From contig NZ_AJLF01000001.1 in assembly GCF_000258515.1 (NCBI RefSeq), positions 806,001 to 870,000 of the forward strand: DNA of 64,000 nt. Reading direction: 5' to 3'. Under the pieces are notes generated by a model. That model was not told where the DNA came from, did not search any database, and worked only from the letters and a program-made list of their open reading frames with translations. Below, in pieces: positions 17,246 through 24,814 of this stretch. The number at the start of each line of letters is the position of its first letter. Position 1 is the first letter of the stretch. The stretch is from Thermococcus zilligii AN1. Lineage in GTDB: Archaea > Methanobacteriota_B > Thermococci > Thermococcales > Thermococcaceae. Position numbers and translations under genes: made by a program.

Positions 17246-17761
17246 ATGGTAGTGAAGAGAAAAATGACCCGGAAGTTTTTGGAGGACGCCTTCGCGGGCG
17301 AAAGCATGGCCCACATGAGGTATCTCATTTTCGCAGAGCAGGCCGAGAAGGAGGGCCTCCACAACGTAGCCAGGCTCTTCAGGGCGATAGCTTATGCTGA
17401 ATTTGTACATGCCAGGAACCACTTCATAGCCCTCGGAAACCTGGGCAAGACCCCTGAGAACCTCCAGGTGGGGATAGACGGCGAAACATACGAGGTCGAG
17501 GAGATGTATCCCGTCTTTAAGAACGCCGCCGAGTTCCAGGGCGAGAAGGAAGCGGTTAGGACGACCCATTACGCCCTTGAGGCGGAGAAGATACACGCGG
17601 AGCTCTACAAGAAGGCCAAGGAGAAGGCCGAGAGCGGCGAGGACATCGAGATAAAGAGGGTCTACATCTGCCCGGTCTGTGGATATACGGCTGTAGATGA
17701 AGCCCCCGAGTACTGCCCCGTCTGCGGGGCCCCGAGGGAGAAGTTCGTGGTCTTCGAGTGA
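17246..17761 (+). CDS. Rubrerythrin
   Basis: Non-haem di-iron peroxidase that reduces hydrogen peroxide to water with electrons from rubredoxin/NAD(P)H. The 171 residues contain a four-helix ferritin-like domain with the di-iron ligands FAGESMAHMRY, AYAEFVHARNH, EFQGEKEAVRTTHYALEAEKIHAEL (given as two short pieces: EFQGEKEAVR and ALEAEKIHAEL). A C-terminal rubredoxin-like domain holds CPVCGYTAV and CPVCGAPRE. The N-terminus MVVKRKMTRKFLEDAF matches the P. furiosus enzyme, and GGTGGTG precedes the ATG at 17246. Upstream in-frame codons at 17228 are therefore rejected. Confidence 0.96.
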   Translation: MVVKRKMTRKFLEDAFAGESMAHMRYLIFAEQAEKEGLHNVARLFRAIAYAEFVHARNHFIALGNLGKTPENLQVGIDGETYEVEEMYPVFKNAAEFQGEKEAVRTTHYALEAEKIHAELYKKAKEKAESGEDIEIKRVYICPVCGYTAVDEAPEYCPVCGAPREKFVVFE

Positions 17762-17799
17762 GCCTTTCGTTTTTCCATTTCACAGGTTTGAACCGCAAA

Positions 17800-17809
17800 C
17801 TTTATAAGG
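17800..17809 (+). promoter_or_regulatory. TATA box of the rubredoxin/superoxide reductase pair
   Basis: The sequence ctttataagg lies 33 bases before the rubredoxin ATG. A second weaker box (aataaatttaagg) lies at 17816-17828. Confidence 0.6.
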
Positions 17810-17841
17810 GCGACCTAATAAATTTAAGGTGGTGAAAGAAA

Positions 17842-18003
17842 ATGGCGAAGTGGAAGTGCATGGTCTGTGGATACATCTACGATGAAGACGAGGGCGACCC
17901 CGAAAGCGGGATAGAGCCCGGAACCAGGTTTGAGGAGCTCCCGGACGACTGGGTCTGCCCGCTCTGCGGTGCCCCGAAGGACATGTTCGAGAGGATAGAG
18001 TGA
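17842..18003 (+). CDS. Rubredoxin
   Basis: 53-residue electron carrier, too short for routine ORF lists. The Fe(Cys)4 site is formed by [13 protein letters not shown] and [11 protein letters not shown], with the typical Asp-Asp-Trp (DDWVCPLC) between. It starts MAKWKC, as in Pyrococcus rubredoxins, with AAGGTGGTG 8 bases before the ATG. It donates electrons to superoxide reductase and rubrerythrin in this family. Superoxide reductase follows 10 bases downstream, which supports that role here. Confidence 0.96.
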   Translation: MAKWKCMVCGYIYDEDEGDPESGIEPGTRFEELPDDWVCPLCGAPKDMFERIE

Positions 18004-18013
18004 GGTGATGGCC

Positions 18014-18361
18014 ATGATAAGCGGAACCATAAAGAGCGGAGACTGGAAGGGGGAGAAGCACGTCCCCGTTATAGAGTACAAGAGGGAAGGAAACCTCGTA
18101 AGGGTCGAGGTTACCGTCGGCAAGGAGATACCTCACCCGAACACGCCGGAGCACCACATTGCCTGGATACAGCTCTATTTCCACCCCGAGAACGGGGTCT
18201 TCCCCATACTCGTTGGCACGGTCGAGTTCACAAACCACACCGACCCGCTCACGGAGCCGAGGGCGGTCTTCTTCTTCAGGACCGAGAAGAAGGGCAAACT
18301 CTATGCCCTGAGCTACTGCAACATCCACGGCCTCTGGGAGAACGAGGTTCAGCTTGAGTGA
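18014..18361 (+). CDS. Superoxide reductase (neelaredoxin type)
   Basis: Reduces superoxide to hydrogen peroxide without releasing oxygen, the anaerobe's alternative to superoxide dismutase. The 115-residue protein has the Fe(His)4Cys centre: Glu and His in GEKHVPVIEY, His in EIPHPNTPEHHI, and Cys/His in SYCNIHGLWE. The N-terminal desulforedoxin domain is absent, so this is the one-iron class known from P. furiosus. ATG 18014 is chosen because GAGGTG (18003-18008) sits five bases before it and the protein then starts MISG as in relatives. Confidence 0.95.
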   Translation: MISGTIKSGDWKGEKHVPVIEYKREGNLVRVEVTVGKEIPHPNTPEHHIAWIQLYFHPENGVFPILVGTVEFTNHTDPLTEPRAVFFFRTEKKGKLYALSYCNIHGLWENEVQLE

Positions 18362-18503
18362 TTTTCCTTTTTTGTCCCTCCCCCTTAGGGGTTTATCACC
18401 CCGGGCTGTTGGACAGCGGTGCGGTTAATTAGCGCCTGGGAGCTCAAGTTCTCGTCCTGTTCTGCGGGGGTGTCCCTCTGCCAGGTGCCACCCGCCAGAG
18501 GAA
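18362..18503. other. Intergenic stretch without a gene
   Basis: Starts with a T-rich run (ttttccttttttt, 18362-18374), a plausible terminator for the superoxide reductase transcript. It includes the interrupted inverted repeat CCTCTG...CAGAGG at 18475-18501 just before the next TATA box. No ORF or RNA was recognised. Confidence 0.4.
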
Positions 18504-18513
18504 AGGTATAAGT
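18504..18513 (+). promoter_or_regulatory. TATA box of the tautomerase/flavodoxin operon
   Basis: The sequence aggtataagt lies 53 bases upstream of the tautomerase GTG. CCGCGG repeats (18529-18533 and 18545-18550) flank the predicted start site. Confidence 0.5.
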
Positions 18514-18565
18514 ACGTCAAAGTGCAACCGCGGTAGGAGTGTACCCGCGGACTGGGGGTGGTCTG

Positions 18566-18763
18566 GTGCCGACCGTTATAGTTGAGGGCCCGAGGGCGGA
18601 TAGGGAGAAGAAGAGGGAGCTTGTTAAGAGGCTCACCGAGGTTGTTAGGGAGGTTTATGGAGTCCACCACGTCAGCGTGATAATCCACGAGAACGAGACA
18701 GAGAACGTCGGCGTTGACGGGGAGCTTCTCTCCGATGTTCTCGAAAGGAGGCGCGGCAAGTGA
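18566..18763 (+). CDS. 4-oxalocrotonate tautomerase-family protein
   Basis: A 65-residue tautomerase-superfamily subunit. These enzymes use an N-terminal proline as general base. With the GTG at 18566 the protein reads M-PTVIVEGPRADREKK, placing Pro directly after the initiator Met. Upstream codons would bury it, so the start is fixed by chemistry, and GGGGGTGG sits seven bases upstream. The conserved RELVKRLTEVV and HVSVIIHENETENVGVDG segments follow. The substrate is unknown. GTGA overlap with the flavodoxin shows co-translation. Confidence 0.85.
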   Translation: MPTVIVEGPRADREKKRELVKRLTEVVREVYGVHHVSVIIHENETENVGVDGELLSDVLERRRGK

Positions 18764-19221
18764 AGGCTCTTGTTGTTTACTACTCGAGGGACGGGCACAC
18801 GAGGGAAGTTGCGAGAAGGATTGCAGAAGCTCTGGGGGCTGACCTTGACGAGGTCATTGACAGGAAGAACCGGAAGGGCGTACTCGGCTTTCTCAGGGCC
18901 GGTTACGACGCGACCAGGGGTAAAACGACGGAAATAGCTTTTGAGAAAGACCCCTCAGAATACGACCTCGTGGTCATTGGTAGCCCTGTGTGGAATGGCA
19001 GGGTTACCCCGGCTATAAGGACGTACCTCCTCAGAAACAGGGAGAAAATCAGAAAAGCGGCCCTCTTTGCCACGTGCGCCGGGAGGAAGGGTAAAATCCT
19101 TGAACAAATGAGGGGGCTCTACGGCGGGGAGGTCATCGCTGAGGCTGTAATGGAGCAGGACGAAATTGAAGAGAAGACAAAGGAGTTCGTTGAGGCACTG
19201 AAAAGGGCCATCCGTCCCTGA
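18760..19221 (+). CDS. Flavodoxin-like protein
   Basis: 153-residue FMN-binding alpha/beta protein. The phosphate-binding loop is YYSRDGHTREVARRIAE, and VVIGSPVWNGRVTPAIR contributes the second FMN loop. The C-terminal LFATCAGRKGK is typical of flavodoxin/NAD(P)H-dependent reductase-type proteins such as protoporphyrinogen oxidase-like flavodoxins. It probably transfers electrons within the cytosol; the partner is unknown. The GTG start overlaps the tautomerase stop by four bases. Confidence 0.85.
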   Translation: MKALVVYYSRDGHTREVARRIAEALGADLDEVIDRKNRKGVLGFLRAGYDATRGKTTEIAFEKDPSEYDLVVIGSPVWNGRVTPAIRTYLLRNREKIRKAALFATCAGRKGKILEQMRGLYGGEVIAEAVMEQDEIEEKTKEFVEALKRAIRP

Positions 19222-19282
19222 AGCTGGCCTAACCCGGCCCGGTTTTCCTTTCCCCGCTCTGCCCGAATTGGAGGGAGGCATT

Positions 19283-19978
19283 GTGTCCGAAGGGAGAAAG
19301 ACCTACGACCCCACCACATGGAAGCCCGGGCGTCTCGACCTGATCCTGTCGGCTGTGATTGCTTTCTCACTTCCCCCTCTGGCGGGCTGGCTGTACGATA
19401 AAAAGGGCGCGCTCATACCAATGTTAATCTACTACGGGCTCGCCTGGGGACTGGTAAAGCTCCGTCGGGGTGTCATCGGCTACCTCACTCCCATGCCCGG
19501 GAAGCCACCCGTGTGGTTCTACATCAACGTGGCCGTTGTCATCACCGCCCTCGCCTTCGCTTACATGTCCCCGATTAGGGTGGAAAACCCCTGGCTCCCC
19601 GGGGTTGTCCTCACGGCCCTCCTGTGGGCACCGGTCAATGCATCCTCCGAGCAGATACTCTGGCTCTACCTCTTTGACTCGTGGGATCTCTATCCGGAAG
19701 AGAGGCGCATCGGCTACAGAATAGCTGGACTGCTGCTGTTTATGGCTTTTGTGGGGATGATACACGTGATGTTCTGGACAAAGTTCCTCCAGGTGGCCAG
19801 GCCCGACACGGTCTTTGGGGCCCTTTTTGTCCTCGCAACAACTATCTCAGGGTTCCTCCACATCGTTGTGTGGCGCCGCTCGGGTCAGATGGTGTTCACT
19901 TTTATACCTCATTTCCTGCTCAATCTGGGCCCCCTGCTCTGGACAGGGTACAGCATACTGCCCTATCTCTGGAAATGA
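19283..19978 (+). CDS. Multi-pass membrane protein, distantly CPBP/CAAX-protease-like
   Basis: 231 residues with about seven hydrophobic segments (starting at about residue 15). The region ASSEQILWLYLFDSW, then MIHVMFWTKFL and GFLHIVVWRRSGQM, has the layout of CPBP-family intramembrane proteases. The diagnostic EExxxR motif is absent (SEQILW in its place), so protease activity is doubtful. GTG 19283 follows GGAGGG. No neighbour suggests a role. Confidence 0.6.
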   Translation: MSEGRKTYDPTTWKPGRLDLILSAVIAFSLPPLAGWLYDKKGALIPMLIYYGLAWGLVKLRRGVIGYLTPMPGKPPVWFYINVAVVITALAFAYMSPIRVENPWLPGVVLTALLWAPVNASSEQILWLYLFDSWDLYPEERRIGYRIAGLLLFMAFVGMIHVMFWTKFLQVARPDTVFGALFVLATTISGFLHIVVWRRSGQMVFTFIPHFLLNLGPLLWTGYSILPYLWK

Positions 19979-20073
19979 GGGCAGTAATTTTCTATTTTCC
20001 TCCCACAAAAGCAAAAACCCCGGCGGCAAAATAACGGAAATAGCGGCCTGTTTTTCATGGGCTCACCCGGGGC

Positions 20074-20087
20074 AAAGGTTTAATACC
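20074..20087 (+). promoter_or_regulatory. TATA box of the ferritin-like gene
   Basis: The sequence aaaggtttaatacc lies about 31 bases before the ATG at 20118, so the leader is very short. Confidence 0.6.
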
Positions 20088-20117
20088 TCAAAACCCAATA
20101 GATAAAGGGGATAAAGG

Positions 20118-20642
20118 ATGGTTCCGCCGGAGCTTGAAGAGGGGCTTCCCCTCGAAAGGATTAAGGACTTCTCGCTTGAAGAACTTCTGGGAATGGCCAT
20201 AAAAGCTGAGATCGGTGCCAGGAAGTTTTACGGGAGTTTGGCGGAGAGGATAAACATCCAGGAGCTCAGGAACAAGATAGAGTGGCTTGCCGGGGAGGAG
20301 AAGAAGCACGAGGAGCTTTTGAGGAAAATTTACGCCAGCATGTTCCCCGGAAAGGAAATCGTCTTCCCCAGGGAGCACATAGGGCCGGAGCTCCAGCCGG
20401 TCGCCAGACAGCTCAGCGGTATAGAGGACGTAATAGACCTCGTCCGCTGGGCCATGAAGGCAGAGGAGATAGCGGCGAAGTTCTACGCCGAGCTGGAAAA
20501 CATGGTCGACACCGCGGAGAAAAAGAGGCTCATGCGCTACCTCAGCGACATGGAGTGGGGCCACTACTACAACCTCAAGGCCGAATACGAGCTCCTCCTC
20601 GACTGGGAGATGTACAGCCAGATGATGCACGTCGGGCCTTAG
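20118..20642 (+). CDS. Ferritin-like/rubrerythrin-related di-iron protein
   Basis: 174 residues forming two helix pairs with di-iron ligands: AIKAEIGARKFYG and GEEKKHEELLR, then AMKAEEIAAKFYAE and DMEWGHYYNLKAEYE. It lacks the rubredoxin domain of true rubrerythrin. The two halves look like an internal duplication of an E...ExxH helix pair. A peroxide- or iron-related role fits the oxygen-defence genes 2-3 kb upstream, but the activity is not known from sequence. Confidence 0.8.
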   Translation: MVPPELEEGLPLERIKDFSLEELLGMAIKAEIGARKFYGSLAERINIQELRNKIEWLAGEEKKHEELLRKIYASMFPGKEIVFPREHIGPELQPVARQLSGIEDVIDLVRWAMKAEEIAAKFYAELENMVDTAEKKRLMRYLSDMEWGHYYNLKAEYELLLDWEMYSQMMHVGP

Positions 20643-20712
20643 TTTGTCTTTTTCTAATGTCAAAAGCCTTAGATTCCTCGGGTTTCTTTCCCCAAAGGCC
20701 CCGCCCTCAAAG

Positions 20713-21465
<753 letters not shown>

Positions 21466-21469
<4 letters not shown>

Positions 21470-21933
21470 CTCCCATCCTCCCCCCGTTTCCCTCCCGTGC
21501 CGGTTTCCCCTTTAAAGCCTCTGTCCCCGAGGGCCATGTAGTAGTGTATCAGCTCCTCGGCCCTCGAGAAGTCCCTCTCCGGGAGGTTTAACACCCTTCT
21601 GAGTCTTCTGTTCTCCGCCGTGAGTCCGGAGAGCGTTATGGCAAGGTTCTGGTTGTCGAGAGCGGAGTAGTAGCTCCTGAACTTCAGAGGTGACCACTTC
21701 CCCTCAAGCTTGTAGAGCCTCCCCTCAAGCTCCCCGATTTCCCTCCCAAGCCTTTCAATTTCCCTTTCATCGGCCTCTTCATCGAGGTAACCGCCAAGGA
21801 GGATTATCCTCACGGCCTCTTCTGGCTTGAAGCCCCACTTCCTCGAAACCTCCTCTATCCTCTCCCAGAGCTCATCGGATACGCTAAAGGTGACCTTCCG
21901 CCACTTCCCTCTTGCCCAGACGGTTATCTTCAT
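21466..21933 (-). CDS. Hypothetical protein with RHH-like N-terminus and coiled coil
   Basis: Not recognised as a named family. 155 residues. The N-terminus MKITVWARGKWRKVTFSV, then SDELWERIEEVSRKWG and PEEAVRIILLGGYL, resembles a strand plus two helices of ribbon-helix-helix proteins. Residues about 55-75 (EREIERLGREIGELEGRL) form a short coiled coil. The tail is Gly-rich. ATG at 21933 follows GGTGGTGGGG. It could be a DNA-binding regulator or a scaffold of the fluoride operon; either is inference. Confidence 0.65.
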
Positions 21934-22216
21934 CCCCACCACCGAGCCTCTCCCTTAGCTCCCTGTTTTCAAGGCTCAGCTCCCTCCTGAGGTTCAGCAT
22001 GAACTCCCTGTCCTTCCTGGCCCTCTCCTCGAACTCTACCAGTTCCCTGTAGTGCTCTTCCATCTCGTTGAGCTTTTTCTCCAGCCTCTCCTTCTTCTCC
22101 CTGAGGAGCCTCATCCTGAGGGCCTTCAGGGTTCTCTCAAGCCCTTCAATGTCCCTGAAACGGGCCTCTATTGCATTCTTCCGTCTCTTAATCTCATCGA
22201 GCTCCTCCGGGCTCAC
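21884..22216 (-). CDS. Hypothetical coiled-coil protein
   Basis: Not recognised. About 110 residues, almost entirely charged helix with heptad patterns (RTLKALRMRLLREKKERLEKK, split at RMRLL). There is no enzymatic motif. Two starts compete. GTG 22216 overlaps the upstream stop (GTGA). TTG 22234 has a better-spaced GGAGGGG. The 3' end overlaps the next gene by about 50 bases. It is tightly packed within the fluoride operon, so coexpression is likely. Confidence 0.6.
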   Translation of the reverse strand: MSPEELDEIKRRKNAIEARFRDIEGLERTLKALRMRLLREKKERLEKKLNEMEEHYRELVEFEERARKDREFMLNLRRELSLENRELRERLGGGDEDNRLGKREVAEGHL

Positions 22217-22887
22217 TTCAATCCAAAGAGCCAACCTCTACCCCTCCTGTTTTCTCTTCCAGCGCCAATAACGACAGGCCGGCCCTTCAGAAACTCGATG
22301 GTATCTTCAAGCGCCCTCGCCTCTTCCTCCGTCGGCTTTCTGGCTGAGCGGTAATCGTAAGTGTCTATGAAGGCTTTCAAGCGGCTGTCAAGCTCCTCGA
22401 GCTTCTCCATCTGGACTTCTTCCAGTTTCTTGAGGAGTTCGGGCTTATCCTTGATTTTCTCCGCGAGCATTCCGTAGTGTCTCCTGCAAAGTATCGCCTG
22501 CGATGAGCTGTATTCTGGGAGCAGTTCGTCAAGTCTCTCTGCCAGGGCCTCAATGAGGGTTTTCTCCTTCTCTCTCACAAGCCCGCAGAGGAAGCACTCG
22601 CCCTCCTCCCTCTTTCCCCGGAGGTAATCATCCAGGACGTCTTCGTAAATAATTGAAACGCCGAGGGGCCCGAGGAGGGGATTGTTGAGGGCGACCTCAA
22701 GGGTCTTCCAGGCGTGTCTCGTGCAGAGGCCCAGGCTTTCCCTGAACTTCGTCCTGACTCCCGGGTCCGTGACGTGCTCGTAGAGTATCACCTCTATCTC
22801 ATCTTCCTCGAACTTCTCCATCGCCCTGCAGACCGGGCAACCTCTGCCCCCGAGTGCCTCGGAGAGCTTTATCCCAACGATGTCCAT
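22213..22887 (-). CDS. DUF6062-like cysteine-rich protein
   Basis: 224 residues with two similar Cys/His units. Unit one has CPVCRAMEKFEEDE near residue 17 and LGLCTRHAW near 53. Unit two has CFLCGLVREKEK near 98 and ILCRRHYGML near 132. The pattern CxxC...CxxH repeated twice suggests two zinc or iron-sulfur sites on helical hairpins. The DUF6062 label is from memory. It begins three bases after the prenyltransferase-like gene. It has no known link to fluoride. Confidence 0.7.
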   Translation of the reverse strand: MDIVGIKLSEALGGRGCPVCRAMEKFEEDEIEVILYEHVTDPGVRTKFRESLGLCTRHAWKTLEVALNNPLLGPLGVSIIYEDVLDDYLRGKREEGECFLCGLVREKEKTLIEALAERLDELLPEYSSSQAILCRRHYGMLAEKIKDKPELLKKLEEVQMEKLEELDSRLKAFIDTYDYRSARKPTEEEARALEDTIEFLKGRPVVIGAGRENRRGRGWLFGLK

Positions 22888-22890
22888 GGC

Positions 22891-23754
22891 TCACACGAAC
22901 CTGCCCATGGAATCAACGACAGCCAGAGCCCTGTAAGTGTTCTGGAAGTTGGAGATACCGAGCTCCAAAGAACGCCTGAAGCCACCGTTGGGGTTCTGAA
23001 GCTGGCGTACAAACCAGATATGCCTCCCCGGGCAGGCCGGCGTTTCTCCCTGCAGCTCAAGGCCCCGGGTGGCATAGAAGGTCGGCTCAATGTAAGGCGG
23101 CAGGCTGTAGGGAACCTCCGCAAAGCCTCCCATAGGGCAGAGCTCGCAGTTCTTGAAGTGAGGACTTTTAGGCGGTTTATAACCGAGGGCGTAGAGGGTG
23201 TAAAGGGCCTGGTATGTCATCGTTGTCGTTGCCTGCTTTACGCCGTAGCCGTTCCCCTCCCTGAACTTCATGACGAAGGCCCTTATTGCCTCCCTTTCCT
23301 CCTTTGAAAAATCCTGCCCAATAGCTTTGAAGGCTTTGACGACCCAGTAAGTGGCTTCGAGCGGTGTCGCCGTTCCGAACTCCTCGCTCCCGCCAAGGCT
23401 GATGGCGAACTTGCCTTCCGCTGGATTGTACTTGGTGTAAACTATGTCAACGTGCTCTCTGGCGATGTCCTTTGCCCCGAGTATGGAGAGGCCCTCGAGG
23501 GCCATGGCTATCGCAACAACGGCCGTCTGGGGCTGGATTGCCTTCTCAAGGAACTCGATTGTCTTCTCCTTCTCCGGGAACTCCACTCCGAGCAGTTCGT
23601 AGGTCTTGATGGCGTAGTAGGTGTCGTTCACGTTGGTATCTGCGAGGTCGCTTACGAAGCAGTAGCCCCCGTCCTCGTGCCTTCTCTTTTCGATATACTT
23701 AATTGCGGAGTCAACGTCAACGTACTGTCTGAGAAGGTTCAGCTTCGAGCCCAT
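22891..23754 (-). CDS. Prenyltransferase/squalene-cyclase repeat (alpha-alpha toroid) protein
   Basis: 287 residues made of repeats with the GG-x-C/F and Tyr-Tyr-Ala patterns of prenyltransferase beta subunits: EDGGYCFVSDLADTNVNDTYYA near residue 28, PLEATYWVVKAF, NGYGVKQATTTMTYQALYTL and NPNGGFRRSLELG near 265 (each piece a separate repeat). Asp/Cys/His zinc ligands of true farnesyltransferases are not complete, so the function is open. First gene behind the fluoride riboswitch, with AAGGAGGGGGT before its ATG. Confidence 0.75.
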   Translation of the reverse strand: MGSKLNLLRQYVDVDSAIKYIEKRRHEDGGYCFVSDLADTNVNDTYYAIKTYELLGVEFPEKEKTIEFLEKAIQPQTAVVAIAMALEGLSILGAKDIAREHVDIVYTKYNPAEGKFAISLGGSEEFGTATPLEATYWVVKAFKAIGQDFSKEEREAIRAFVMKFREGNGYGVKQATTTMTYQALYTLYALGYKPPKSPHFKNCELCPMGGFAEVPYSLPPYIEPTFYATRGLELQGETPACPGRHIWFVRQLQNPNGGFRRSLELGISNFQNTYRALAVVDSMGRFV

Positions 23755-23777
23755 TCTACCCCCTCCTTTGAAGTAGA

Positions 23778-23840
23778 ACAGGCGTCATCAGCCCTCAACG
23801 GGCGGTTCGGGCTCGAAGCCCGGGCGGACGCCATCGCCCG
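23778..23840 (-). ncRNA. Fluoride (crcB) riboswitch
   Basis: Read on the minus strand, the aptamer has every conserved part of the crcB RNA. These are GGGCGATGGCGTCCGCCC (stem 1 and the GAUGG segment, from 23839), an extra hairpin GGGCTTCGAGCCC, the invariant AACCGCC, and GGCTGATGACGCCT closing at 23780. The first strand GGCGTC pairs with GACGCC. It aligns closely with the structurally solved Thermotoga aptamer as I remember it. The aptamer begins about at the predicted transcription start and ends 24 bases before the first ATG. Control could thus be by early termination or by masking GGAGGGGG. Confidence 0.95.
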
Positions 23841-23856
23841 CTTTGAATATTTTGGG

Positions 23857-23868
23857 CACCTTTAAAAA
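23857..23868 (-). promoter_or_regulatory. TATA box of the fluoride-riboswitch operon
   Basis: Minus-strand gatttttaaagg. The expected start site about 25 bases downstream is near 23843, directly at the 5' edge of the aptamer. Confidence 0.7.
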
Positions 23869-23930
23869 TCTCACGGTCGCCGTCTAAAGTCAATGGATGT
23901 CCAGCTTTCTTAATTTGCGAGGGCCATCGA

Positions 23931-23972
23931 GCCCCTGGCATGAAACAGGTTCAGGGGCAAAGGGTTTTAAGC
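23931..23972 (+). promoter_or_regulatory. Inverted repeat and TATA box upstream of the sRNA candidate
   Basis: GCCCCTG (23931-23937) and CAGGGGC (23952-23958) form a perfect 7-bp inverted repeat. It is immediately followed by the TATA-like gttttaagc at 23964-23972. The TATA box is spaced about 27 bases from the start of the C/D-box RNA. The repeat may be an operator or a terminator for rightward read-through. Confidence 0.45.
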
Positions 23973-23990
23973 TTCAATTTTTACCCTCCC

Positions 23991-24048
23991 TGCGGATGAC
24001 GACCCTTGCCCAGTCTGAACTGTGATGATGTCGGTATTAGCTGACGCG
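23991..24048 (+). ncRNA. C/D-box sRNA candidate
   Basis: The order of elements is that of an archaeal C/D guide: GCG stem, box C-like GGATGA (23994-23999), 15-base guide, CTGA (box D', 24015-24018), 3-base spacer, perfect box C' GTGATGA (24022-24028), 12-base guide TGTCGGTATTAG, CTGA (box D, 24041-24044) and CGC closing the stem. A TATA box is correctly placed upstream. By the box+5 rule the guides would direct 2'-O-methylation of a U in CUAAUACCGACA and a G in ACUGGGCAAGGGUCG. The targets are not identified. Confidence 0.65.
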
Positions 24049-24101
24049 GGGGCGGCGAGGTTCGCGGGCCGATGACCCGCTCCGTCACCGGAGGGAAAAG
24101 A

Positions 24102-24725
24102 ATGGGCAACGACGGGAGTTTCATAGAGTTCTACGCGAGCGAGGCCCTGATCTGCCCCAGGAGGATATACTACCGCCTGAAGGGCTACCCAGAGAGGTGG
24201 CTCGAGTCCGTTAAGGTTAAGCTAAACCAGGGAAGGAACACCCACGAAATCCTCGGGGAGATACTGCAAAAGCGCTTTGGCTTCGAGCTTGAGAAACATC
24301 TGGTGCTTCGCTCCAGCAGGCTTGGCCTTGAAATACACGGGAGGATAGACGCTTTTAGGGAGTTTCCGGTCGAGATAAAGGGAAAGACGAGCCTCCCAAA
24401 GTTGCCGTACGAGTACCATCTGGCCCAGCTCAACGTTTACCTCCGGTGGGCGGAGGCTGAATACGGCTATATTTACTACATAAAGCTCCACGAGCGCCCA
24501 AACACCGTTATAGAAAAGCTGGACTTTTCGGACTTTCCGATTATCAAAGGACCGAATTTCAGGCTCTTCGAGGTTCCCTACGACGAGTCCCTCTTCAAGG
24601 AGACGCTGAAGCATTTCTACTCCGTCAAAAAATCCTACGAGCGGGACAGGCCGCCGAAGGGAGAATACTCCCACGCCTGCAGGTTTTGCCCGTACAGATA
24701 CCTCTGTCATCCCTCAGAAGAATGA
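24102..24725 (+). CDS. Cas4-like PD-(D/E)XK nuclease
   Basis: 207-residue RecB/Cas4-family exonuclease. An N-terminal Cys sits in EALICPRRIYYRLKG and the nuclease core is in HGRIDAFREFPVEIKGKTSL (Asp, then Glu-x-Lys). The QLNVYLRWAEAEYGYI helix carries the QxxxY motif. Three C-terminal cysteines in CRFCPYRYLC complete the Fe-S cluster site. No other adaptation genes (cas1, cas2) are adjacent, so it is a solitary Cas4 that could act in DNA repair. ATG 24102 follows GGAGGGAAAAGA. The upstream frame from 24072 lies between it and the sRNA. Confidence 0.82.
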   Translation: MGNDGSFIEFYASEALICPRRIYYRLKGYPERWLESVKVKLNQGRNTHEILGEILQKRFGFELEKHLVLRSSRLGLEIHGRIDAFREFPVEIKGKTSLPKLPYEYHLAQLNVYLRWAEAEYGYIYYIKLHERPNTVIEKLDFSDFPIIKGPNFRLFEVPYDESLFKETLKHFYSVKKSYERDRPPKGEYSHACRFCPYRYLCHPSEE

Positions 24726-24773
24726 AGGGGCCGTTTCCGGGGGCGGTTGAACTGGCCTGAAGTTACCGAAAAT

Positions 24774-24783
24774 CCTTAAATAC
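24774..24783 (+). promoter_or_regulatory. TATA box of the zinc-ribbon/SPFH operon
   Basis: The sequence ccttaaatac lies 32 bases before the ATG at 24815. Four tightly spaced genes follow. Confidence 0.6.
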
Positions 24784-24814
24784 CTCCGCGTCGATACTAT
24801 TTTTAGTGGTCACC

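Noticed and set aside
24021-24096. H/ACA-type or second fluoride-type RNA on the plus strand near the Cas4-like gene
   Set aside because: GATGAC and GATGATG strings occur, but the AACCGCC core and paired stems of the crcB RNA are missing. The spacing of CTGA boxes fits a C/D guide instead.
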